Assembly: GCF_000585375.1 (NCBI RefSeq)
Contig: NZ_KK073874.1
Span: forward strand, 7,160,894 to 7,224,893
Reading direction: 5' to 3'
Length of the DNA stretch: 64,000 nucleotides
Source of the DNA: Cryptosporangium arvum DSM 44712
GTDB taxonomy: Bacteria; Actinomycetota; Actinomycetes; Mycobacteriales; Cryptosporangiaceae
Shown here: piece by piece, positions 9,148 to 17,016 of the stretch
Layout: every line of letters begins with the position of its first letter
Numbering within the stretch: position 1 is the first letter of the stretch
Translations under genes and position numbers: made by a program
The notes under the pieces: generated by a model
Database searches by the model: none
Seen by the model: the letters and a program-made list of their open reading frames with translations, nothing else
What the model was told of the DNA's origin: nothing

Positions 9148-9455
9148 GCGGCCATTCTCGCGCACCGGGGACAGGACTGCTGAACGGGCACTTCGTCCAC
9201 ATCCGAGCGCGTCGTGTCGGTCACAACGACGACACACCGGACGAGGCACGACAAATCAACCGAATGGCCAGTGTGAACTCGGTCGATGACACGAACGATG
9301 AACAGTTCGCACTCGGGCGGTTACCAGAAGCCGTCGGGCTCGTTGTGTGGTGTGGCAGGGCGGTCACGCCGGCCGACGGGCACCGGGCGGTCCGTCGGCA
9401 CGAACGCGGAGACCGCCGCAGCGGAAGTTCGCGAGGGGGTCTTGGAGTCGTGACT
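9148..9455. other. Divergent intergenic region between dxr and the TetR gene
   Basis: About 300 bases without a supported gene. The region is less GC-rich around 9210-9310 (for example CGACAAATCAACCGAATGG and GATGACACGAACGATGAAC), as expected for back-to-back promoters. No clear operator palindrome or consensus -10/-35 pair was identified. Confidence 0.5.
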
Positions 9456-9458
9456 GTG

Positions 9459-10259
9459 ATGGTGAACCGTCGGGAGCGCGTCCGGGCGGCGACGGTCCAG
9501 GAAATCAAGGACGTGGCGCGGAGGCAGCTGGTCGGCGACGGGCCATCAGCGGTCTCGCTGCGGGCCATCGCCCGCGAGATGGGGATGACTGCACCGGCGC
9601 TGTACCGGTACTTCCCGAGTTTTGACCACTTGGTGCAGTCGCTGGTGACCGATCTGTCGACCGAGTTGTGCGCGGCCGTCGAGCACGCTCGTGACCTGGC
9701 GTCTCCGGACGACGCCGGTGCACGGCTGCTGGCCGTGTGCCGGGCCTTCCGGGCCTGGTCGGTGGGTCATCCGGCGGAGTTCGGGCTGATCTTCGGCGCA
9801 CCCACGCCGGGGTACGGGACGCCGGCGTACAACGCCGGTCCCAGTGGGTTGACGCCCACCCAGACCAGCCGGGCCGCGGCCAGCGACTCCGCGGGGTCGG
9901 ACAACGAGCCGGGCGCCGAGCGTCTGGACAACGGAGGGGCCCGGTTCGGGCGGCTGTTCCTGTCCGCGTTCGCGGACGTGTGGCGCGAGCGTCGATTCCC
10001 GACGCCGGACGCCGAGTCGCTGCCGCCGCGGCTCACCGAGCAGCTCGCCGCGTACCGCCAGCGCCTGGGCAGCACCCTGCCGCTCGGTGCGCTCGCGGTC
10101 GTGTTCGGCTGCTGGATGCGCCTCTACGGCCTGGTCAGCCTCGAGGTGTTCAACCACATGAGCTTCGCCCTGCCCGACCCCGAGCCGTTCTTCGAGGGCG
10201 AGCTGGCGGAGATCGCCGCCCGGCTGGACATCACCGAGGTCGAGCCGGCGCTGCACTGA
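9459..10259 (+). CDS. TetR/AcrR family transcriptional regulator
   Basis: A regulator of about 266 residues. The N-terminal helix-turn-helix (about residues 8-55) is classical, with SLRAIAREMGMTAPALYRYFPSF. The C-terminal ligand domain (about 80-260) has the style of the larger TetR_C_33/WHG group (HPAEFGLIFGAPTPGY). Three in-frame starts are close together: GTG 9450, GTG 9456 and ATG 9459. The GGAG at 9444-9447 is best spaced for 9456 or 9459. The ligand is unknown. The gene precedes an EAL-GAF gene by 77 bases on the same strand and is divergent from dxr, so local autoregulation is the simplest guess. Confidence 0.88.
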   Translation: MVNRRERVRAATVQEIKDVARRQLVGDGPSAVSLRAIAREMGMTAPALYRYFPSFDHLVQSLVTDLSTELCAAVEHARDLASPDDAGARLLAVCRAFRAWSVGHPAEFGLIFGAPTPGYGTPAYNAGPSGLTPTQTSRAAASDSAGSDNEPGAERLDNGGARFGRLFLSAFADVWRERRFPTPDAESLPPRLTEQLAAYRQRLGSTLPLGALAVVFGCWMRLYGLVSLEVFNHMSFALPDPEPFFEGELAEIAARLDITEVEPALH

Positions 10260-10336
10260 CGTCCTCCGGTGCGATCCGGGCCGCACCGCTGGAGTGGCAG
10301 TTCCTCAGATCCCGTCCCGGAGGGGAGAGCACGGCG

Positions 10337-11644
10337 GTGACCCAGGTAGCCACTCCGGCCCCCCGGCGCCGGAGTGGCCGGAAGCCGGGACCGGCCGACG
10401 TGCGCCGGTTGCTGACCGACAGCACCGGGCCCCAGGTCCATGCGCAACCCATCCTCGACCTGGTGTCGGGAACGCTGAGCGGCTACGAGGCGCTCGCGCG
10501 TTTCCGGCAGTTCCCGGCGGCCACCCCGGACGACTGGTTCGCCGCCGCTCACCGGGCCGGCGTCGGCGCCCAGCTGGAGGCCTGCGCCGTCGCCAACGCC
10601 CTCGATCTGGGGGCGACGCGTCCACCGGGCACCGTGCTCTCGGTGAACGTGAGCCCGAACGTCATCGACTCCCCCGAACTGCGGGCCGTGCTTCCGGAGG
10701 ACCTGACCGGTCTGCAGTTCGAGGTCACCGAACACGAGCTCGCCGACGACGGGGCCGCACTGATCGCCGCCCTCGACCGGCTGCGGCAGCGCGGTGCCCG
10801 GATCGCGGTGGACGACGTGGGAGCGGGGTACGCCGGCTTCCAGCGCCTGGTCGCGCTCGCGCCGGACGTCCTCAAGCTCGACCGCACGCTGGTGACCGGC
10901 ATCAGCCGGGAGCCGCGCAAGGGTGCGATGGTCGAGGCGATCGTGCACTTCGGGGCCCGCACCGGGGCCCGGGTGTGCGCGGAGGGGCTGGAGACCGTCG
11001 AGGACCTGGCCGCCGTGACCGACCTGTCGGTCTCACTCGGTCAGGGCTGGGTCATCGGCCGTCCGGCCGCGGAGTTCTCCGCGGTCGACCCGGTCGCTCG
11101 TCAGGCCTGGCGGGAATCCCGGGGTCCCCGGCAGTTGCATGACCTCGCCGAGGTGCTGGAGAGCCTCGCCGAGGTGCAGGACCTCGACGCGGCGGCCGCC
11201 GTGCTCGCCGGTTCGGCCACGCTGCTGGGCTGCCAGGCGATCGGCCTGGCCGTGCTGGAACGTCCACGTCGGGCGTCGGCTCCGGCCGAACTCCGCCTGG
11301 TGACGCCGGAGGGGGCGTCGTCGGACGGACGGTCGGAGCGGCCCGGCGGGGCCGGCTGGCCGTGGCCGCTGCACCGGGCGCCCACCGCCCGCCAGGTGGT
11401 GGACGAACGGGCGGTGTGCCAGGTGCTGCTGACCGATGTGGACCCGGACACCGCGGAGCGCGCGTGGCTGGCCGCGACCGGAACCCGCTCGATGGTGCTG
11501 TTCCCGCTGGTGTCGGCGGGTGCGGCAGTGGGGGTTCTGGTGTGCGGACGCCGCCACGAACACCGCTGGGGCCGGGCCGAGCTCCGTCCGGCCCGGACGG
11601 TGGCGGCCGCGGCCGGTGCCGTCATCGCGGCCGTTCGTCCCTAA
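10337..11644 (+). CDS. EAL-domain protein with C-terminal GAF-like domain
   Basis: A 435-residue soluble protein; GTG at 10337 follows GGAGGGGAG. Residues about 30-260 form an EAL fold typical of c-di-GMP phosphodiesterases: HAQPILDL, GYEALARF (EAL kept), SVNVSPNVI, FEVTEHE, IAVDDVGAGYAGF (variant of DDFGTG), VLKLDR and CAEGLET. The main metal-binding Glu/Asp residues and the lysine remain, so activity is possible, though loop 6 is divergent. Residues about 280-435 resemble a GAF-type sensor (SMVLFPLVSAGAAVGVLVCG). There is no membrane segment and no GGDEF domain. Its stop overlaps the convergent saccharopine-dehydrogenase-like gene by four bases. Confidence 0.85.
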   Translation: MTQVATPAPRRRSGRKPGPADVRRLLTDSTGPQVHAQPILDLVSGTLSGYEALARFRQFPAATPDDWFAAAHRAGVGAQLEACAVANALDLGATRPPGTVLSVNVSPNVIDSPELRAVLPEDLTGLQFEVTEHELADDGAALIAALDRLRQRGARIAVDDVGAGYAGFQRLVALAPDVLKLDRTLVTGISREPRKGAMVEAIVHFGARTGARVCAEGLETVEDLAAVTDLSVSLGQGWVIGRPAAEFSAVDPVARQAWRESRGPRQLHDLAEVLESLAEVQDLDAAAAVLAGSATLLGCQAIGLAVLERPRRASAPAELRLVTPEGASSDGRSERPGGAGWPWPLHRAPTARQVVDERAVCQVLLTDVDPDTAERAWLAATGTRSMVLFPLVSAGAAVGVLVCGRRHEHRWGRAELRPARTVAAAAGAVIAAVRP

Positions 11645-12861
11645 GCCATGTGGTCACGCAGTCCCCAGGGTGAGCCGTAGGCCGTCAGCAGGTCGAGGAA
11701 CGGAACGGCGTCGAACGCCTCCGGGCCGAGGACGCCGGTTCCCGACCAGGCGCCGCTCGCGAGCAGCTCGAGCGCCACCACCGGGTTGATCGCGGTCTGC
11801 CAGACCACGGCCTGCGACCCGTACTCCGCCATCGTCTCCGCGTTGTCGACGACGTGGTACAGGTAGACCTCGCGCGGCTCGCCGTCGGTTCCGGTGCCCT
11901 TCACCCAGGTGCCCGCGCACGTCTTGCCGCTCATCCGGTCGCCGAGCGTCGCCGGGTCCGGCAGGCACGCGGCGACGACGTCACGCGGTGAGACCTCGAC
12001 GCCCTTGACCCGCACCGGCGTGGTCCGGTCGAGCCCGAGCTGGTGGAGGGTCTTGAGCACGCCGATGAACTCGGCACCCAGGCCGTACTTGAACGTGACC
12101 CGCTTCGCCGGCACCCAGCGCGGGATCAGCAGCACCTCCTCGTGCTCGACGTTGACGCACTCGACCGGGCCGATGCCGTCGGGGAACTCGAAGACCTCCG
12201 GCTCGCTGAACGGCGCGGTGGTGAACCAGCCCCGGTCGCGCTCGTAGATCACCGGCGGGTTCAGGCACTCCTCGATCGTCGTCCAGATCGAGAAGCTCGG
12301 GGCGAAGATCGGTTCGCCGTCGTCACCGGTGACGACGAGGTTCGCACCGTCCCGGATGCCGATCTCGTCGATCTCCGAGAACAGGTGGTCGGCGGCGTAG
12401 CGGGCGAACACGTCGGAGAGGCCCGGTTCGACGCCCATGCCGACGAGCGCGAGCCGGCCGGCGTCGCGCCAGGCGGGGTCGGCGGCGAACTGCTCGGCGC
12501 CGAGCGCGGTACCGACCTGCTCGTACGGGAGGCTGGGGTGCGGCGCGGAGAGCGACATCGCCATGTCGAGGTAGTCGACGCCTGCGCTCTGCGCGGCACC
12601 GAAGATCGGTAAGACGAAGCGCGGGTCGACGGCGTTGAGCACGTGGGTGACACGGTGCTCGGCGATGAGCGCCTTGATCGCCTCGGAGTCGGAGGCGTCC
12701 ACCGCGGCGGCGGCGAACCGTGCGTCCCCGTCGGGCACCGCCTTCGCGGCGCGGGCCACGTCGTAGTCCGCGATCACCATCGTCTCGAAGAACTCACGGC
12801 GGGCAGCGATCGCGGCGACCGCGCTGCCCACTCCCCCGGCTCCGACCACCAGTACGCGCAT
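11641..12861 (-). CDS. Saccharopine dehydrogenase-like NAD(P)-binding protein
   Basis: A protein of about 406 residues with an N-terminal Rossmann motif (VLVVGAGGVGSAVAAIAA, residues 3-20) followed by a substrate domain typical of the saccharopine dehydrogenase/homospermidine synthase superfamily (PF03435-like). ATG at 12861 places the dinucleotide motif at the N-terminus; a GTG six codons upstream is an alternative, and neither has a good ribosome site. The natural substrate is unknown. Family members include lysine-pathway enzymes, carboxynorspermidine synthases and many uncharacterised reductases. No partner genes nearby settle the function. Confidence 0.8.
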   Translation of the reverse strand: MRVLVVGAGGVGSAVAAIAARREFFETMVIADYDVARAAKAVPDGDARFAAAAVDASDSEAIKALIAEHRVTHVLNAVDPRFVLPIFGAAQSAGVDYLDMAMSLSAPHPSLPYEQVGTALGAEQFAADPAWRDAGRLALVGMGVEPGLSDVFARYAADHLFSEIDEIGIRDGANLVVTGDDGEPIFAPSFSIWTTIEECLNPPVIYERDRGWFTTAPFSEPEVFEFPDGIGPVECVNVEHEEVLLIPRWVPAKRVTFKYGLGAEFIGVLKTLHQLGLDRTTPVRVKGVEVSPRDVVAACLPDPATLGDRMSGKTCAGTWVKGTGTDGEPREVYLYHVVDNAETMAEYGSQAVVWQTAINPVVALELLASGAWSGTGVLGPEAFDAVPFLDLLTAYGSPWGLRDHMA

Positions 12862-12883
12862 GTGAGCCACGATAACCACGGAA

Positions 12884-13201
12884 TCAGTTGAAAACTAGCT
12901 CATGGCCTTCGGGTATCGCACCGACAAGCGTGCGGAACGCACTGAATTCGGATTGTTCTTCCGCCGACTCGGCGTAGGGCGAGATCCGGCTCAGCTCGGT
13001 GACCGTCATTCGGATCTCGAGCGGCCCGAAGACCAGCTCCCCGTCGGTGGAGAGCAGATCGAGGGTCCGCGTCCAGCCTTCGGGCACCCGGGCGAGCACC
13101 GCGAAGAAGGGAGCCCCGAGGATCAGGGGCTCCCCGATCGGAGCCGCCGCCTTGCGTCGGAAGAAGCCCGTGCGGACGGGCCGGACGGAGACGCTACGCA
13201 C
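12884..13201 (-). CDS. Small conserved-looking protein of unknown function
   Basis: A 105-residue protein from a GTG start that overlaps the end of the upstream Rieske/MBL gene by eight bases, implying coupling. It has a basic N-terminus (VRPVRTGFFRRK) and a mixed alpha/beta centre (LILGAPFFAVLARVPEGWTRTLDLLSTDG). There are no cysteines, membrane segments or recognised motifs. The tight junction with the Rieske protein suggests a related role, but this is inference only. Confidence 0.6.
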   Translation of the reverse strand: MRSVSVRPVRTGFFRRKAAAPIGEPLILGAPFFAVLARVPEGWTRTLDLLSTDGELVFGPLEIRMTVTELSRISPYAESAEEQSEFSAFRTLVGAIPEGHELVFN

Positions 13202-14729
13202 CCGCGGGGGTGGACCTGATGGGGTGACCCACCGACGTGAGGCACTTGCCGTCCTGGAGGCGCCACTTCCAGCCGTGCATCTGGCAGGTCAGGACGCCGT
13301 CCTCGACCTTCCCGAACTTCGTGAGGTCGGCCTTGAGGTGCGGGCATCGCCGCTGCACCTCCCAGCCTTCGAGCTCGATGTTCTCGTCGTCGGTGTTCTG
13401 CTCGGCGAACCAGCCCTCGGCGTAGTTCAGCCGCTCCTCACCGAGGCACTTGAAGAACGCGTACACGAACTCGTTGTACGGCCCGACCCGGTGCGCGGTG
13501 AACCGGCACGACAGGAACAGGCTGTTCACCCAGTCGATCTCGTGGATGGCCACCAGGTGTTCGAGCAGCTCGCGCGGCGCGGTGAACCGGTAGCGCACCC
13601 GCTCGCCGTCGTAGGCCCTCACCTCGCGGCCGACAAAATCGAACAGCACGTCGACGTCACCCCGCTCGGGCGAGAGCGCGGTGAACCGCACCGGCCCGTT
13701 GATGCCGGCGGCGATCGTGTCGGCCTGCTTGATCAGCGGCTCGATCCACTCCTTGAGCGCGGGCAGCAGCTCGATCTCCGGGTGCGCCCAGCTCGCCTTC
13801 TCCGCCTCCAGCGCGGCCTTCTTGCGCTCCTGGTAGGTCCGCAGGTAAGGCTCCTTGTTCGCGCCGAACACCGTGGCCGGGTCGTACGGATGCTCGACCG
13901 GCGCGCCCTCGACGTCGAAATCGCAGACCGAACCCGGCAGCAGCAGCACACCGTTGCCGCGGCCCTTCTCGGCCATGTGGTCGAGGAAGACCTGCTGGTC
14001 GGGGAAGATGTTGCCCGGATCGGTGCCGAAGTCGTTGAACTGCCAGAGCTCCTCGTCGAGGAAGCAGGGCGGACCGGCGATCGGCACGACCCAGGTGGCC
14101 TCGAGGTCGTCGATGTAGCGCAGCGTCCGGTCGAACTGGCGGGCCCGCTTCTGCTCGCCGAAGACCTGCTTCGCGTGGTCGGTGAGCTCGTAGACCATCG
14201 GGTACCAGATCGCGCCGGAGTACTGGAGCAGGTGGATGTCCACGTGGCCCAGCTCGGCGAACGCCGACAGCTCGGTGGGGCGGGCGTCGTTCTGGTTCAG
14301 CAGCTTCGTGGTGCCGTCGTCGAGCCAGAGCGACGAGTCACCGATCGGCCCGTCGGTGGGCGAGATCAGCGCCTGGATCATCACCTTCAACCCGCCGAGG
14401 TCGTGCACCTCGCCGTTCTTCGTGCGGAAGATCTTCGTGAAGCCGGCGTCGCGCAGGGCGTCGTGCAGCTCGTCGGTGGGGAACTCCGGCAGCAGAACGG
14501 TCGCGGACTTGGAGATCCGCTTCAGGTTCTCGGTGTCGTAGTGGTCGCGGTGCAGGTGCGAGACGTAGAGGTAGTCGACCTGGCCGATCGCGTCCCAGTC
14601 GAGCTCGGAGTTGTCGGGGAACGGGAACCACGACCCGAAGTAGGCCGGGTTCACCCAGGGATCGCAGAGCACGCTGCCGTGCGCGGTCTCGATCAGGGCA
14701 CTCGCGTGGCCCAGGCCCGTCACTCGCAC
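13194..14729 (-). CDS. Metallo-beta-lactamase fold protein with C-terminal Rieske [2Fe-2S] domain (Rv3818-like)
   Basis: A 511-residue fusion. The N-terminal half is an UlaG-like metallo-beta-lactamase fold: VTGLGHASALIET, then the SHLHRDHYD metal motif at about residue 57. The C-terminal about 80 residues form a Rieske [2Fe-2S] domain with RCPHLKADLTKFG and CQMHGWKW, giving the C-x-H and C-x2-H ligands. Mycobacteria carry a similar protein (Rv3818). The domain pair recalls CMP-N-acetylneuraminate hydroxylase, which has the domains in the opposite order. The substrate is unknown; a hydroxylase or redox hydrolase is plausible. The gene ends inside the start of the small downstream gene. Confidence 0.88.
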   Translation of the reverse strand: MRVTGLGHASALIETAHGSVLCDPWVNPAYFGSWFPFPDNSELDWDAIGQVDYLYVSHLHRDHYDTENLKRISKSATVLLPEFPTDELHDALRDAGFTKIFRTKNGEVHDLGGLKVMIQALISPTDGPIGDSSLWLDDGTTKLLNQNDARPTELSAFAELGHVDIHLLQYSGAIWYPMVYELTDHAKQVFGEQKRARQFDRTLRYIDDLEATWVVPIAGPPCFLDEELWQFNDFGTDPGNIFPDQQVFLDHMAEKGRGNGVLLLPGSVCDFDVEGAPVEHPYDPATVFGANKEPYLRTYQERKKAALEAEKASWAHPEIELLPALKEWIEPLIKQADTIAAGINGPVRFTALSPERGDVDVLFDFVGREVRAYDGERVRYRFTAPRELLEHLVAIHEIDWVNSLFLSCRFTAHRVGPYNEFVYAFFKCLGEERLNYAEGWFAEQNTDDENIELEGWEVQRRCPHLKADLTKFGKVEDGVLTCQMHGWKWRLQDGKCLTSVGHPIRSTPAGA

Positions 14730-14842
14730 AGCGTTCCGACCCTCCCGCGGCGCGCGGCGCCGCCGTTCATGACTCGTGGATTCCTACCGTAGCGGGCGGG
14801 CCGAAACGGCCCGGTCCTGCCCGACGGTTGCACCGCACACCG

Positions 14843-15844
14843 ATGGGCATACCGCAGGACGTGACCGAGACCCCCACCTCGTCCGTCGAGCGCACGCCGG
14901 GCAAACTCCCCACCGACGACAGCGAGTCCGGCGGTGAGAGCACGCTCACCGTCGTCGTCGCCGGAGTGGCGAACCTGGCGATCGCGATCGCCAAGGCCGT
15001 CGGCGGCCTGCTCGCCGGCTCGTCGGCGATGCTCTCGGAGGCCGCGCACTCGCTCGCCGACACGATCACCGAGGTGCTGCTGCTCACCGCGGTGAAGCGC
15101 AGCGGGCGCCCGGCCGACGAGCACCACCAGTTCGGGTACGGCCAGGCCCACTACTTCTGGGCGTTCGTCGCCGCGCTCGCCACGTTCACGGCCGGGTCGG
15201 TGTTCTCGGTCTTCCAGGGCGTGCACACGATCCTCGAGGGTGAGGAGCCCGGCGACTTCCTGGTCTCCTACGTCGTGCTGGCGGTCGCGTTCGTCGTCGA
15301 GGGCATCTCGCTGACCCAGGCCGTCCGGCAGATCCGCGGCGGCGCCCGCCGGTGGCGCGTCCGTCCCGCGCGCTACCTGCGCCGGACGCCGGACACCGCG
15401 CTGAAAGCGGTCGCGTTCGAGGACTCGGCCGCGCTGATCGGCCTGCTGCTGGCCGCGGGCGGACTGGCCGGGACCGAGGTCACCGGGAACGCCGTCTGGG
15501 ACGGGGCCGCGTCGATCCTGATCGGCGTGCTGCTCGCGGTCGTCGCCGTGACGCTCGGACGCGAGAACGCGTCGTATCTCGTCGGCCGGGCCGCGGCACC
15601 GCGGGTGCAGGAGACGATCCGGCGGACGCTCGAGGAGACGCCGGGCGTCGACCGGGTGGTGACGCTCTACACCCAGCACCTCGGCCCGCGTGAGCTGCTG
15701 ATCGCCGCGAAGGTCGACTTCTCCGACGGCGACGCCGACGCGGTGGAGCGCAGCGCCGAGGACGCCGAACGCCGGATCCACGAGAACGTGCCGAACGTGC
15801 GTGAGCTGTTCCTCGATCCGACCTCCCGGCGGGACGCCCACTAA
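14843..15844 (+). CDS. Cation diffusion facilitator (CDF) transporter
   Basis: A protein of about 333 residues. After a hydrophilic N-terminus of about 35 residues come membrane segments with the CDF signatures SEAAHSLADTITE (metal-binding H-x3-D in the second segment) and FEDSAALIG (in the fifth). A soluble C-terminal domain of about 80 residues follows (about 250-333). CDF proteins export Zn, Fe, Mn or Co in exchange for protons; the metal is not predictable here. ATG at 14843 is chosen over a TTG five codons upstream. The methyltransferase gene starts 12 bases after its stop, suggesting an operon. Confidence 0.9.
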   Translation: MGIPQDVTETPTSSVERTPGKLPTDDSESGGESTLTVVVAGVANLAIAIAKAVGGLLAGSSAMLSEAAHSLADTITEVLLLTAVKRSGRPADEHHQFGYGQAHYFWAFVAALATFTAGSVFSVFQGVHTILEGEEPGDFLVSYVVLAVAFVVEGISLTQAVRQIRGGARRWRVRPARYLRRTPDTALKAVAFEDSAALIGLLLAAGGLAGTEVTGNAVWDGAASILIGVLLAVVAVTLGRENASYLVGRAAAPRVQETIRRTLEETPGVDRVVTLYTQHLGPRELLIAAKVDFSDGDADAVERSAEDAERRIHENVPNVRELFLDPTSRRDAH

Positions 15845-15856
15845 GCTGGACGCACT

Positions 15857-16450
15857 GTGAGTGAGCACTATTTCTCGTCGAGTCCGTCGGCGGCGCGGGC
15901 CCCGAGGACCGTGCGGCTGGCGCTGCGTGACGTCCAGGTCGGGCTGGCCACCGACACCGGCGTGTTCTCGCCGGCCGCGATCGACGCCGGCACGCTCGTC
16001 CTGCTCGAGACCGTGCCGTCGCCCCCCGCGGCCGGCGACCTGCTCGACCTCGGCTGCGGCTACGGGCCGATCACGGTGGCGCTGGCCCACCGCGCGCCCG
16101 GGGCCACGGTCTGGGGTGTCGACGTCAACGAACGCGCGCGTGAGCTGGCCCGGGCCAACACGGCGAGCCTCCCGAACGTCCGGATCGAGGGCCCCGACGG
16201 CGTGCCGGCCGACACCGGGTTCGCGGCGATCTGGTCGAACCCTCCGATCAAGGTCGGCAAGGGCGTGCTGCACGAGATGATGCGTCGCTGGCTGCCCCGG
16301 CTCGCGCCCGGCGGCGTCGCGTACCTGGTGGTGCAGCGTCACCTGGGAGCCGACTCGCTGCACCGGTGGCTCGAGGCCGAGGGCTTCCCCACCGAGCGGC
16401 TAGCCTCGCGCAAGGGGTACCGAATTCTGGCCGTGAGAGGGAACGAGTGA
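15857..16450 (+). CDS. Class I SAM-dependent methyltransferase, RsmC/MTS-like
   Basis: A 197-residue Rossmann-fold methyltransferase with motif I DLLDLGCGYGPITVAL (about 61-76), an acidic VWGVDVNERA and the catalytic SNPPIK (N-P-P-x type, used for exocyclic amino groups of bases). It corresponds to the C-terminal catalytic half of RsmC-type 16S rRNA G1207 methyltransferases, which in actinobacteria occur as single-domain proteins. An RNA target is therefore likely but not proven. Its TGA overlaps the GTG of the SpoU gene (GTGA). Confidence 0.85.
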   Translation: MSEHYFSSSPSAARAPRTVRLALRDVQVGLATDTGVFSPAAIDAGTLVLLETVPSPPAAGDLLDLGCGYGPITVALAHRAPGATVWGVDVNERARELARANTASLPNVRIEGPDGVPADTGFAAIWSNPPIKVGKGVLHEMMRRWLPRLAPGGVAYLVVQRHLGADSLHRWLEAEGFPTERLASRKGYRILAVRGNE

Positions 16451-17016
16451 TCCATCAGCTCCGGGGCACCGAGCTCAAGCGCCTCCACCGCACCTGGCGC
16501 CGGCGTAGCGACAGTCGGCTCGCCCTGCTGCTGGACGACGTCGGTAACCCGTACAACGTCGGGTCGATCACCCGGTCGGCGGCCGCGTTCGGCGTCGACC
16601 ACCTGTATCTCGCCGGGTCGTCGGTGTCGCCGCGGGCGCCGAAAGCGGCGAAGACCGCGCTCGGCACCGACCGGTATCTGCAGTGGTCGGAGCACCCGAC
16701 CGTCACCGAGGCGATCGGCGCCGCGAAGAAGGACGGCTACCGCGTCGTCGGGGTCGAGCTCGCCGACCCGGCGTCGCCGCTCGCCGACCTCGACCTCTCC
16801 GTCGACGTGTGCCTCGTGCTGGGCCACGAGGAGCGCGGGATCTCGACGACCGGGCTCGCCGAGTGCGACGCGGTGGGGTACGTGCCGCTGATCGGCCGGG
16901 TCGGTTCGCTGAACGTGGCCACTGCGGCCGCGATCGCCTGCTACGAGGTCCGCCGCCAGGGCTGGTCCGAGGGTGACTGGTCCGACGCCGAATCCGCGGA
17001 ACTCGCCGAGACGTGA
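16447..17016 (+). CDS. SpoU/TrmH family RNA 2'-O-methyltransferase
   Basis: A 189-residue SPOUT-class enzyme. The GTG start overlaps the preceding stop. Family motifs are visible: LDDVGNPYNVGSITRSAAAF (motif 1, the N and R of the RNA site), LVLGHEERGIS (motif 2) and VGSLNVATAAAIACYE (motif 3, forming the trefoil-knot SAM site). The lack of an N-terminal RNA-binding domain resembles tRNA (Gm18 or Cm34)-type enzymes. The exact nucleotide is unknown. It overlaps the downstream GH9 gene by GTGA. Confidence 0.9.
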   Translation: MIHQLRGTELKRLHRTWRRRSDSRLALLLDDVGNPYNVGSITRSAAAFGVDHLYLAGSSVSPRAPKAAKTALGTDRYLQWSEHPTVTEAIGAAKKDGYRVVGVELADPASPLADLDLSVDVCLVLGHEERGISTTGLAECDAVGYVPLIGRVGSLNVATAAAIACYEVRRQGWSEGDWSDAESAELAET

